Origin: Paracyclopina nana
Lineage: Eukaryota; Arthropoda; Copepoda; Cyclopoida; Cyclopettidae
DNA length: 64,000 nucleotides
Reading direction: 5' to 3'
Assembly: GCA_019096065.1 (NCBI GenBank)
Contig: JAGUCH010000001.1
Location: forward strand, 13,888,001-13,952,000
The translations under genes were made by a program, and so were the position numbers. Under the pieces are notes generated by a model. The model saw only the letters and a program-made list of their open reading frames with translations. It had not been told where the DNA came from and ran no database searches. Positions within the stretch are counted from its first letter, which is position 1. Every line of letters begins with the position of its first letter. This document shows positions 46,239 through 56,625 of the stretch, piece by piece.

Positions 46239-47971
46239 CAAATAGCGTGACTCAGTAGAGCCTTCTTCGAAATCAACCTTTGTTTTGCAGGTAAGGGCGA
46301 ATTTTCTAATCAGAGTAATCAAAAGCCATGAAAGCTATCGCAGGAGGGCTTTAAAATAGCTGGTGAGGCATTCCCCTGCTGCTGTGAAAAAGGCACGTTT
46401 TCAAGCCAGTATGGCAGCCCAAAGCAGAGGGATAAGTGTCCAAAACTGCTTAACGAAGCATGCATGTTGTTGTGTACGTAGAAGAAGGCTTTGAAACAAG
46501 CTGCCTGGCTCAGCCCATATATTTTATGAGTATAGAAGATTGTGTTACAATCTCTTGCATGGAGGTGCGCAGCTCGCGATAAATCCTGATATGATACAGG
46601 CCTTGACAGGCCTTTCTTCCATTTTGACTTCATACGTCTGAACCGTTATGAGCCATGACAGTAGCCCACGATGGGCCGCGTCGAGAAAGGTTAAAAATTG
46701 CCATTTGATAGCACCCAATAGGATTGTAGCAACTCGAGTGGGTTTTTGATCAAAAGCGCCATGAAGTTTTCCTGCTGGCCCGTTTGGCACACTTTCTTTT
46801 GATGTCCGAATTGAGGGAAAATGAAGAAGGAAGGTTCACGTGAAAAGTCACATGACTATGAAGCCCCCTTTTTCGTTGCAGATGCTCTCTGAAAATTGAA
46901 TACAACTAAAATACCAAACTTGACGTTTTTAGTCTGGTAGCTAAATGCATTAATTCCCAGAAATTCTGATTATTTTCTGGCTTCTTGGAGGCTAACAAGC
47001 AAGCAGCCGAGTTCCTTTGATGCTAACTGTCAGTTGAGCCTTTGCAGGGCTATTCTTTCATGCTAGAAGCGACAAAGCATGGAGGAGAGGCTTATCAAGG
47101 TAAAAGCTCTTGTGAGCTGAGCATGTCTAGGAAAACACATGCACCCCATGATTATTCCCCAATTTATGTGGGCCCTGGAGAATGTCAGCATCTCTCACTC
47201 GGTATAGTTTACCAATAAGCAATGAAACATAATCAATAACACATCTAAGTGATGCTGCTAATTGTGCAGATGCCCTGACTGAAAATCATTTCCTCTCAGT
47301 TACTTGAGAGCAACAGCTTATATATACTTACATGCATCAGTATGATTATTAGGTTGTAACTAGAAGGAATGCAGATGGACTCAGAAATAATTTTCTCGTT
47401 TTTTTTTGTGCTACATCATTTTCGTTCACTTCTTTTATCATTATGGACATGCAGCGACGAGAGGAAGCGGCTACAGAAATCTTTTCCATAGGCCTCTTCT
47501 CACAAATCGTGATGAGAATAATGCAGCTTCGTTATATCCACCGCAAAATCATCCTAGCACATAATAAAAAAGCATATTGAAATTATGCTTTCCCCGGGAA
47601 ATGAGATCCCTCCGCCGCGCCACACAGCAGCCAAGCATAAAAACGCTTAAACTTTGGCTGATATTAAACGCATGGGTTATTTATAGGGCAATAAACAGAC
47701 AAAATGAAGACCTGGCCCAGCTGCTAGTATATTGTTAATTAAGAAATGTTCACAACAGTTTAGCTTTTGGCGAGGAATTTCACCTCAAGGCAAAAAAAAG
47801 CGAGCTGGTTCATTTTTTGCGAAGGAAAAGTTTTCTTCCCTTCTCTTCAATATCAGCAGAGATAGCAGTTCTATAATAGTGCTATACCTTGTTATTAGCA
47901 ACTGTTATTGTTGCTACGTTGCCATGCTTTTCCACTGCCACAGCCAAATTAATCGCTTTCGCAAAAGATTT
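46239..47971 (+). other. Intron sequence
   Basis: No convincing exon. A consensus donor-like CAGGTAAGG near 46290 lies in sequence without an upstream ATG-open frame. Minus-strand frames at 46319-46790 lack support. Confidence 0.35.
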
Positions 47972-48106
47972 ATGGAAAGCCCCATAACTGATGCTTTCGG
48001 AGGCCGTGGGGGAAGAAAAACGAAAAAAGACGAGGAAAAACAGTGTCAATTAAATAGCCGGAGGCTCAAACTTGTTGGGTGGATCAAGATGATCTATAGT
48101 AATAAG
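47972..48106 (+). CDS. Candidate alternative first exon C of the dipeptidyl peptidase gene (45 aa)
   Basis: ATG at 47972 gives 45 residues (MESPITDAFGGRGGRKTKKD ... SNK) ending in phase 0 at a consensus donor, AAG then GTGAGT. The Gly-rich then Lys/Asp-rich tail resembles exons B and D. The frame is also open upstream of this ATG, and one donor in three would be in phase by chance, so support is weaker than for the others. Confidence 0.35.
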
Positions 48107-48891
48107 GTGAGTTCTTGTCGCTGCTGTACTATAGCACACAGTCTGACTGAGCTGTGGTAGGCTTCAAGACAAAATTTAAATATAATTCTGTGGATTTCAC
48201 TTCCAAAAATTTCCATAACCTGCCTTAAATTATCAAAAAGTGCCCAAATTGCATACTTTTTTAAAAAATACAGAACTTATCTAGGAGCTCTTTTGAAGAC
48301 GCGTGAGATTAGCCCGCTTGCTTCCATGACTGACACATCACTTAAGCTCACGCGCTATGTAGTAAGAACTACTAGCGCCACCTAGGCTAAGACAAACAGA
48401 TTTGGTGATTTTAGCATGCAAAACTTGCGTCAAGAACTCACTTACGAGACCCCCCTGGGGTGGATATTTTCGCACCTTGATTTTCAGCTCTGGAAATGGG
48501 AAAAGGAAAAGGCAGCCTTGTTTTTTTAAAGCTCTAGCGACAGAGCGAGCTCCACCTAAGAAATGAGATGTGCAACTTTAGCCTTTTCTTATTAGACCTC
48601 GTTGATTGAGCATATGCGCCTCAAAAGTGATTTTTCACTATATACCTACTCTGCAAAGTTTGAGGAAAGTTTTTAACGAACTTTGCTGCTCCTCGCCTCG
48701 TTATATATCGAATTAGCTAGAATCAATATTTTCGCGAGCAAGAGTGAATAGTCTTTTGATGAATAAATTATTTATTTACTGCTATTTGAAGTTGGGAGCA
48801 AATATGACAGACTCGAAATCGTCCCCTTTAGCTTAGAAAGAAGTGGATACAATTCAATACTTTAAATGTTGAGCCAAGAACCCATCATTAG

Positions 48892-49275
48892 GGCCCCGTA
48901 TTGGCCAGTTAGTCAAGTTAAGTTAGGTAGAAAGTTAAGTTTAGTTCAGTTCCGTTCCCAGATATTTATGTAGGTAGAACTTAACTTAGCTTGATTTTAT
49001 GTAGTACTAGCTTACTTGCCCAGCTAAGTTCAGTTGCCAAACTGAACTTAGCTGCAAAAAGTGTTCTCATATGCGTAGTAACTGAAGCTTGCTTAATTGA
49101 GAAAAGTTAACTTTGCTCATCAGCTGCTGATGTACAACTCGTTGGCGTGTCAGCTCAGCGGTCAACTGAACATTGCTGAAACGAACCGAACTTGGCTAGA
49201 ACAAGCTGAACTTAACTGATCAAGTAAGGTTGCTGTTTTAGCAACGTAACTTGACTAAAAATTCGAATATGGGAT
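48892..49275. mobile_element. Palindromic MITE, about 380 bp
   Basis: CCCGTATT...TTAGTCAAGTTAAGTT at the left is mirrored by AACGTAACTTGACTAAAAATT...AATATGGG at the right. The interior is full of complementary AGTTAAGTTCAG / CTGAACTTAACT pieces, so the whole would fold on itself. No ORF. It lies just upstream of a TATA box for first exon D. Confidence 0.6.
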
Positions 49276-49319
49276 CGCCGTATTTGCACATCACCGAATT
49301 GATGGATGGGGCTGAACGT

Positions 49320-49327
49320 TATAAAAG
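49320..49327 (+). promoter_or_regulatory. Candidate TATA box for first exon D
   Basis: TATAAAAG about 420 bases before the ATG at 49740, directly after the palindromic MITE. The resulting leader would hold a short upstream ORF (ATG at about 49674, seven codons). The start site is not established. Confidence 0.35.
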
Positions 49328-49739
49328 ATAGCAGACATATTTCTTCACTCTTCCCCTGAAAGTCATTCAGGCATCATAAAGACCTAAAAACCGACCCAGG
49401 TAATTGTTAACTGAATAATGCAAGGATAACTTAGCATAAGTCAACTCCGAGTCTTTTTAGGCTCCCCGCTAAAAATTCTGCATCATGTTGCATCTCTGAA
49501 AGTAAGCGGCCGTTTAACGACCAATGATAAAGAAAGTATGCATGTGTACGCGTATCTGCAACAGAACGAAGCACTGTGACGGCGGCCTCTATTTTTGGCC
49601 TCAAAGGCCGCGGCCATTGGTAGAGAGAGCTTCGCTCAGTCTTGTTCTCGCCAGAGCTAAGCAATCCTGCAACATGGAACGACCACGACTCGAGTGAAAT
49701 ATACTACTGAACTAGCTGTTTTTAAGTCCGAAAAGTACG

Positions 49740-49799
49740 ATGCATGCGGGAGGAGTGTCAGGAGGCGGGGGTGGCTATGGCAAAAAGGATCCTCTTGAG
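49740..49799 (+). CDS. Alternative first coding exon D of the dipeptidyl peptidase gene (20 aa)
   Basis: ATG at 49740 starts 20 residues (MHAGGVSGGGGGYGKKDPLE) and ends in phase 0 at GAG then GTAAGA. The Gly run and the KKD...E ending recall first exons B and C. Splicing to the common exon at 56686 is inferred from phase, strand and pattern. Confidence 0.5.
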
Positions 49800-49800
49800 G

Positions 49801-52800
49801 TAAGACTTAGGAATTTATTTCCTTGGCCTAAGGAAGAAATTAATTTTTCACCATCTCGTGACTGACTGCTTAGACCAATTTTCTGCTCTTGCGATTGTCA
49901 CAGACTTCTCCACAGCAATAAAAGAGTGAAAAATACAAAATTCGCCCCTGGTCCAACGACAGCCGCGTGCCATGAGAAATAATTAGCCCTCAAAGCTGGC
50001 TGTCGTATAATTTACAATTCCCTGCAACTATGCAAGGCTGATTCAGCTCACAATGCAAGCCTCAATTGACCTCACTTAAATCAATACAAATACAGATAGA
50101 ATAAAAGTTACTACGTTCGAGTACCAGAGTACAACTGCTGCTGTTGCATGAAATATTAATCAGGAGTTTTTCCGATACATAATTGCTCCCTCACGTGTGT
50201 GAGTGTCAAGTTGATGTCGTTTAAAGAAGCGTTGAAAAAGCATGACAAATGCAAATGTAGAAGGAGCACATGCGGCTGTAATCCTTAGTATTTGCTTGTG
50301 TAAGCATGGCAAGATAAGGCAAAGATTCTCATTCTTTGATCTCAATGTGAGGTAAAAGAGCTTCCTCTCGTTTTCGCGCACGTTGAAAAAGTATGACAAA
50401 TACAATTGTCACATTGCTGTAAACCCTCGAATGTAAGCATTTATAATAGCTTGTGAATATTAGGCAAAGTATCTCATAAGAGCTTTCTCTTTTTTTCGCG
50501 CACTTTGAATGCACATATGCCTCCAGCCATGAGGTGCAATTATTTCACACTTCAATGGCCACAAGGCCATATGATGCTGATGCAAGCATTGTAAGTCGCG
50601 CGTGATCCCCTTTTAATCATACAAATGGAAACCGTTGATTGGAGAACGCTATCAGCCCAACAATATGGAATGCCTATATTTTTCTGGCTGGATTGCAGCT
50701 AGTATCAGGCTTCCCGGGGCTATAAATAATCGTTTTACCCGTCCTGCACACCCGAAACATTAGCTTTCACTTCTATGATGAAGGAGAGAAAAAGGACGAA
50801 GATACATGGTACTACAGCATTAATCAGAGATCGATGTATGCAAATGCGCTGCCGTCCTCACTCTCAAAGAGAGATGAATTGAGCAATTGTTTTTACTAGT
50901 GGATCTGGCTTTTGTTACTCGTTCTGCCATAGAAAGTAAGCAACAGATAAAAAAGGCAGATGCCCTAGGCTTTCTATACAGCATATTTTAGCTATATGCG
51001 CTGTCCTTTTTTCGTCGACTGAACAGAATAATCACAGAGCTCATTGAATCAATTCCGACTTTTTTGCCTCGCGGTTGCAGAAGCCCACATAGTAGAAGTA
51101 CATTTTTCCTGATATCCGCTAGAGCTAGGCCAAGTGATAAACTACGACGCAGAGTGGTGGGCCAGAAAGTTAAATCTCGATTCAAAGTTAGCCTCCATTC
51201 TCTCGGCTCAACCCTTGGTCAAATGGATTTTCCATCTTGGTTTCTGCAGCCATATCTCAAGTATACTCACTTTTTCTTGGCTGTCAGGTTTCATTTAAGC
51301 TCGCTTTGAAAGGATTTTAGCTTTTCCTTGTTGGCTTCGTAGGGGCTTTCACTTCGAGAAAGTTCAGAGATTTTCCCCTAAAACAAGTCTTCAAATCCAG
51401 TTTTTACCAAAAAAACATAATGAGATCTTTTCACGGGCGAAAGCGAATTCGCCTCATTATCAAGAAATGACAGAAGTAAAGTGTAAAAGTCCCAAGGGAC
51501 ATTCGTAATGATGGGAGCGAAGGCAATATTTCATCAAGGCGAAAGATTGATGATGAGTTACTTAAGTTGATAAAACTTTTTCCTCGTAGCGCGAGCTTTT
51601 ATCACCCCCTAGGCATGCCCTCTCTCTCTCGCGTTGATGAAGATGATTTTTTCTATTTTACGAGTGAAGCGTGAGATTTTCTAAGCTCTTCCTCACTTTC
51701 ATGGCCCGATAAAGCCATTTAGCTACATATGTTGCTGGTACAAAGAATCTCGTCCCTCACTTTTAGCCACTTTGTGCAGATAACCAACTATTATTGGCCA
51801 AACATTGGCCACAGCACAGTGAAAATAAATGCTGGCTAGCTTCATTTACGTTTGAGCTTAATAGGGAGAAAAAGTTAATTAAAAATGTTGACTGTAATCA
51901 AAAAGCTACTTACACCTACTCCTCCGCATGTATACCTCAAAGCCTGGGGGCTTACAAGCTACACCGCTGTCTAGTTTCCTTCCTATACTTGATTTGATGT
52001 AGGCCATTGGCTACTTTCCCATTGAGATATAGAAGATTGGCCAATTGCGCTGAGGTCATATTACACGCTGTTTGCTGAGCTGGCAGCATATTACAAGCCA
52101 ATTTTTCGTATTATTCCACGAATATTTTGGTTTACAACATTAATAATTGAAAATTGAAAAGGGCTATTGGCTATTGTGCTCCTCACATGCTGAAAGCTTC
52201 TTGGATAGCTGTGATACCCAGGCATATAAAACCTCAGAAGGAATTTACGACGCTGTCATAAATGGAGAAAATGGCAAAACTTTCTCATTTCGTTGGGATG
52301 CTCAGTGGATCATTTGTCGTGCTCTCCAGCCTCTCACGAAATGTGCGAGTTTGTACAAATGCATTCAAAGCTACTTACAAGTGCACATAAAATATTTCGA
52401 GTACAGCCCAAAATCCTCGCAAAACTAACGAATTGCTATGGTTGCTTCTAGCTACCTGGAAATACTATTCGCAATAATTAATTAAAGTCTGCTATAGCAC
52501 GCATTACATACAGCCGATTGTCCGTGAAAAAGGTTTGGCAAAACTAAATTATAATTTACTACCGCCTACCTCAAAGAGCTGATCCAAAACGTGGCCTCAA
52601 AAATTAGAAGAATACAGTACAATGCTGAGGCAACACAAATGGGAATGGGAGAAGACATGAAGTGGCAGTAAAATTGACCCAGGTTTTTGGCACAGATGAT
52701 GATGCTCACGCCAGAGAAGTCTTCACACCTACCTACATCCCACTTAATATTGACACAAGATGACGTTCCAGCATTACAACTCCCCAGGGATTAGTACTCC

Positions 52801-54142
52801 ACTTTCAGCATGAAAGGCCGCGGATCCCCTGAAGAGATCCCCGCGCGCATATGCCATATATATTGGGGCTAGACGACCAACCTACTATGCTATCTATCTA
52901 GGACCTTTAAAAATATCGGATTACCGAAAAAATTCTCCAATATGGTATCATCGTTTACTTTTCCCAGCCTCAAACTGAAACAATCGAGGGATTTCCTCGT
53001 GTAATTTCTTCTCCGGAATATTTTAGATCGTTTTTTCTCGATGCATTTTACAAGAATTTCTTCAGGCAGATTTGCATGTCAAGCTGTCGTTTTTCGAGCG
53101 ATAAAAGGGACGCGAGAGGCATGTCAACTGTACATAAAACTATGGCCCTAAAGCTTGATGTACAATTTCGATTGCGGTAACCAGAAACCACCACAAGAGA
53201 TGCTTTTTTCATGTGATACATGATTCCCGCGAGTGTCAACGGAAAAGCTAATTGTTGAGGCTTAATTGATCTGCGTAGGAAGTTATTACGGAGCTCGAGA
53301 AAAAAGATTTGTCGCCCTACTATAGCAGGTATATAGTCATATTGTTAAACAGTGTTTTCCCAGGCAGCAAATGAAATAATTACGCGGATGTTGCTAATAG
53401 ATGGCGCTTGACAGGAAACTGTGGAAAGCTCCTTTTCCGAGCTCTGGCACGCACTCCCTCTAGGGACAAAATCAGCAAAATTCGTTTATGCAATAAGAGT
53501 CTTACAGAACTTGCATGGCTGGCAATCAGATTTAACTCCGTCAAAAGCCCTAAGCTAAAACTGAAATTAATTCTATTCGTATTTCAGCTCATTTCTTGTT
53601 AAAATGGGAAAGCTGAACAGAGCTACTAGATTACCAAATCTAGCCTTAGCTGATTATTAGTTGATCAAGGGCACGGCCAATTGCAAGAAGCAGCAGAAGG
53701 TGATGAAAGCCCAAATGAGTCTCTTGTTGCGTTTGCTAGAGTCAACCAGCCGTGCTGCAAGCGTGTTGCTCGCCCTATTCTCTCTTCGTCGCCTCCCAAC
53801 AATATTAGAGATTGTCGATAGAGATAAGGAAGACAATTCTTTACATTCAAAACGCCCATCAAAAGCAGCCTCAAATTGAGCCAATTTAAAGCAAAAATGG
53901 CAAGATCAATCCGTGTATTGCACAATTGGACTCGTCGAAAGAAAGCTGCCTTTTCAATTGATCTGATGTATCGATTGAAAACGCTCACCTAGAGGTAATT
54001 TTCATGGGAAAAGTCAAAAAAATTATGATGGAGTGTGGTTGGTAAAAAAAGCCCGTAACGTTAGAAGAAACGAGCTCGCGCCTCGAACTCGCTGAAAGAT
54101 CTCTACCAAAGACGTGTGTGACCCTCTGTGTAAGTGCTCTTC
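49801..54142 (+). other. Intron sequence between first exons D and E
   Basis: AT-rich, no recognised exon. Two stretches at about 50170-50280 and 50350-50520 share a diverged repeat (AAAGCATGACAAATGCAA / AAAGTATGACAAATACAA). Overlapping short frames on both strands at 53657-53988 have no recognisable similarity. Confidence 0.35.
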
Positions 54143-54180
54143 TATAAAAGATATATATGGTAGCGAATACATCTTCAGTT
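54143..54180 (+). promoter_or_regulatory. Core promoter (TATA plus initiator) of first exon E
   Basis: TATAAAAG at 54143-54150 is followed by an arthropod initiator TCAGTT at 54175-54180, spacing compatible with a start at 54177. The ATG of exon E is only 37 bases further. This is direct support for an independent promoter in front of this exon. Confidence 0.55.
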
Positions 54181-54213
54181 ATCTCCGATATTTCATCCCT
54201 TTAGCACGCAACA

Positions 54214-54378
54214 ATGTTTCATTACGACCGTGCCGCAAATTTTGCGAGGGCTTCTTTTTCTGCCCTCACCCCGGGCAATTCCGCCCCGACTGGCCCAACT
54301 TCGGCCGCGGGGCTAAAAACGTGCGAATTCGGCACGCTGCACACTGTTCCACGAAAATCGCAAGCTGCCCTCATAGAG
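54214..54378 (+). CDS. Alternative first coding exon E of the dipeptidyl peptidase gene (55 aa)
   Basis: ATG at 54214 in good context (CAACAATG) gives 55 residues rich in Ala, Ser, Thr and Pro (MFHYDRAANF ... QAALIE), ending in phase 0 at GAG then GTAATA. A TATA box and initiator lie just upstream. Composition shifts sharply to GC-rich within the exon, as for coding sequence. Joining to the common exon at 56686 is inferred. Confidence 0.55.
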
Positions 54379-55725
54379 GTAATAATAACTGAAATGATAC
54401 TTGAATAGGATGATTGTTGATACTACAGCTAATTGAGGAGTCAGACGTCTAAACGACATCCGAAAATGGCTCTTTTGTCTTTTATTACTCAAGTTATGAT
54501 TGGCATTGTTCCATTTTTGGCTCTCTTCCAATCAGATGCATCTAGACGAAGAAGTCATTCTGATTAGCATTGGTTGCTTCTAACTGTGTACAGTTGTAGC
54601 ACAAAAAGGGATGCTGGAAAGTTTGAAAGGTGCAAGCAGCTTGCTTTGACTTGTTAAGAAAGTTTAAAGCTCAGTCGAGCCGAAATTTCACAAAAGTTAG
54701 TATTATGAGGCAACTCGGGAAAGCTACTATATTTCTCACCACAAACACACTCCTATAGCTAATTAGCATTCCTACATCTCCGAGTAGGATATGTGGCTTA
54801 TCCTCAAAGAAGACCACGATCTTTCATAAGAAAATACCACGTAATTGATACGAGCGAGAGAAGTGCGGTATTCCTTTGTCTTAAGCCAAATACAGCTCAG
54901 AAAAGAGGTTCCTTATCTGATGATTAAAGAGTCGCGAACAAATGCAAGGAGCCTTGCAGGAGTTACCACCACACTTTCTTTTAGCTGTATTTGACCTAAA
55001 AACGCTGTATCAGCTGTGATCGTTTGTTTACGCTGTTCCTTTTGCGTGATCTTTCAACCGAAGAACGTTCACCATGGTCTAAAAAGCCAAGAAGAGAGTG
55101 CATGCATTCTGCAGGCACGAAAGGCAATAATTGCCACTCCTACCCGCGTTCCAAAAGTGTGTATAGTCTCCTCCCTCCTATATTCATTACAACTTACTCA
55201 ATTGCAGTTGAAATAAAGCTGCTCAAAGCCTTTTGATCCTAAATAAAAGGATCCGTTTGCATTTTCTCCGGCTTGGGTTCTTGAAGGCTCGGCGCCAATT
55301 TTCGCGCAAACTAGAGTGAAAAAATTCGCACGAAGCATTATTACTCAGAATGCTCTGCAATGTCATAAAAGAAACAATTACACTAATGGATGTGTGCATC
55401 TTTTAAAAGCAGAAACGACGCGATACTTTATAATGAGCACATCTTCCCAAGTCGCAGAAGTTGTTGAAGGCGAAGAAAGGCGAAAAAGGAGATTCGTGAA
55501 ATATTTAACCGACTATGCTTCAAAGTTGAGCTTCTACTGGAGCACTGAATTTTGAATGCATACTATTTCCTACCATGGCCATGGCTGGTGTCTCTACTGC
55601 TAAACTTTGAGGTCTCTCAGTCGTCCATTGACAAGCACTTACGCAAAAGGTTACTCGCACCGGAGGAAGACGTTGATCGACCTCAACCACCAGCGAATAT
55701 AATATGTAGTAAGACGATCTGGCCC

Positions 55726-56292
55726 ATGGGAAAGAGAGAGCTCATCCTTAGATATCTTCACATAGTATCAAACTTACTAGATGAGCAGCAAGATATGGCT
55801 AATCACAAGGAGACCTGCAGAGACTGCAAGCAATTCCGGATGCTGTGCATGTGTCCTCAAGACCGCGGCCTCGATATCATCGAGGTTGCTCGGAGGCCGG
55901 ACAAGAGCCCCAGTCCCGCCTTGAAGACCAGGGCTGGGGTCACCTTGGCAAGTATGGCCATCTACACCTCTGCCTGGAAGCGGAGGCTGCAGCGACGTCA
56001 GCAGCTGAGTCCAGCACCTCCAGGGATCGAAGAGCCGGTGCCAATGGAGGTCTTCCAAGAAGAAGATCACCAGCCTGAAGTCATCGAAGTGACCAAGCCG
56101 ATTCCGCTGGATATCAAGAAGAAAATGATTCTAAGGCTCGTCCGCGCGGTCGTCGCACGACCCGAGCCGGTCAAAATCGAACGCTCCAAATCGATTGTCA
56201 TGGAAGCTTTATCAATACTTAAAAATGAGAACCCCGAGAACGATCAGGTGAAACGAGAGAAGGAGGTTACATACTCTGTTTTTCTTAATTAA
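55726..56292 (+). CDS. Unrecognised 188-codon ORF; possible long alternative first exon F
   Basis: The frame is open from 55552 to the stop at 56290-56292; the first ATG in it is at 55726 (CCCATGG context), giving 188 aa. The sequence is GC-richer than its surroundings and rich in charged residues, with CRDCKQFRMLCMCPQ near the start, a PAPPGIEEPVPMEVFQEEDH segment, and a basic C-terminal part. I do not recognise the family. A donor CAG then GTGAAA at 56247/56248 is in phase 0, so the ORF could instead end as a 174-residue cytoplasmic extension spliced to the peptidase common exon 438 bases later. Either it is a small single-exon gene or the longest N-terminal variant of the peptidase. Confidence 0.4.
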   Translation: MGKRELILRYLHIVSNLLDEQQDMANHKETCRDCKQFRMLCMCPQDRGLDIIEVARRPDKSPSPALKTRAGVTLASMAIYTSAWKRRLQRRQQLSPAPPGIEEPVPMEVFQEEDHQPEVIEVTKPIPLDIKKKMILRLVRAVVARPEPVKIERSKSIVMEALSILKNENPENDQVKREKEVTYSVFLN

Positions 56293-56625
56293 AAGGGTAA
56301 ACAAGGCGAGAGTGATTGATGTCGTTTTTTGCTGGCTAATTGCAAAAATAGGCTGAGAGCGCATATGAGCAGGTAGTCTCGTAACAAGTTATTTTAGGGC
56401 ACTCGCGCAACCTTGAAATGAGACTGCTAGTGTATTAGCCAGCTTGCGTAATGTAGCGCATTTCAAACGTGAGCGTATATCCTCTCGGCAAGGAAAACCT
56501 CTCTTTGTACAAAAGCCTGAGCATTTGAAGCAAGAAGGAGCTGCTATAGTCGCTGCAGAAGTAGAAGCTAGCACATATGAGAAGCGCTCTCGAAATCTCC
56601 CTCCACATTTTTAGTTGGCACGAAA

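Noticed and set aside
53657-53988. Overlapping frames on both strands
   Set aside because: Three mutually overlapping frames, none with recognisable similarity or splice support.
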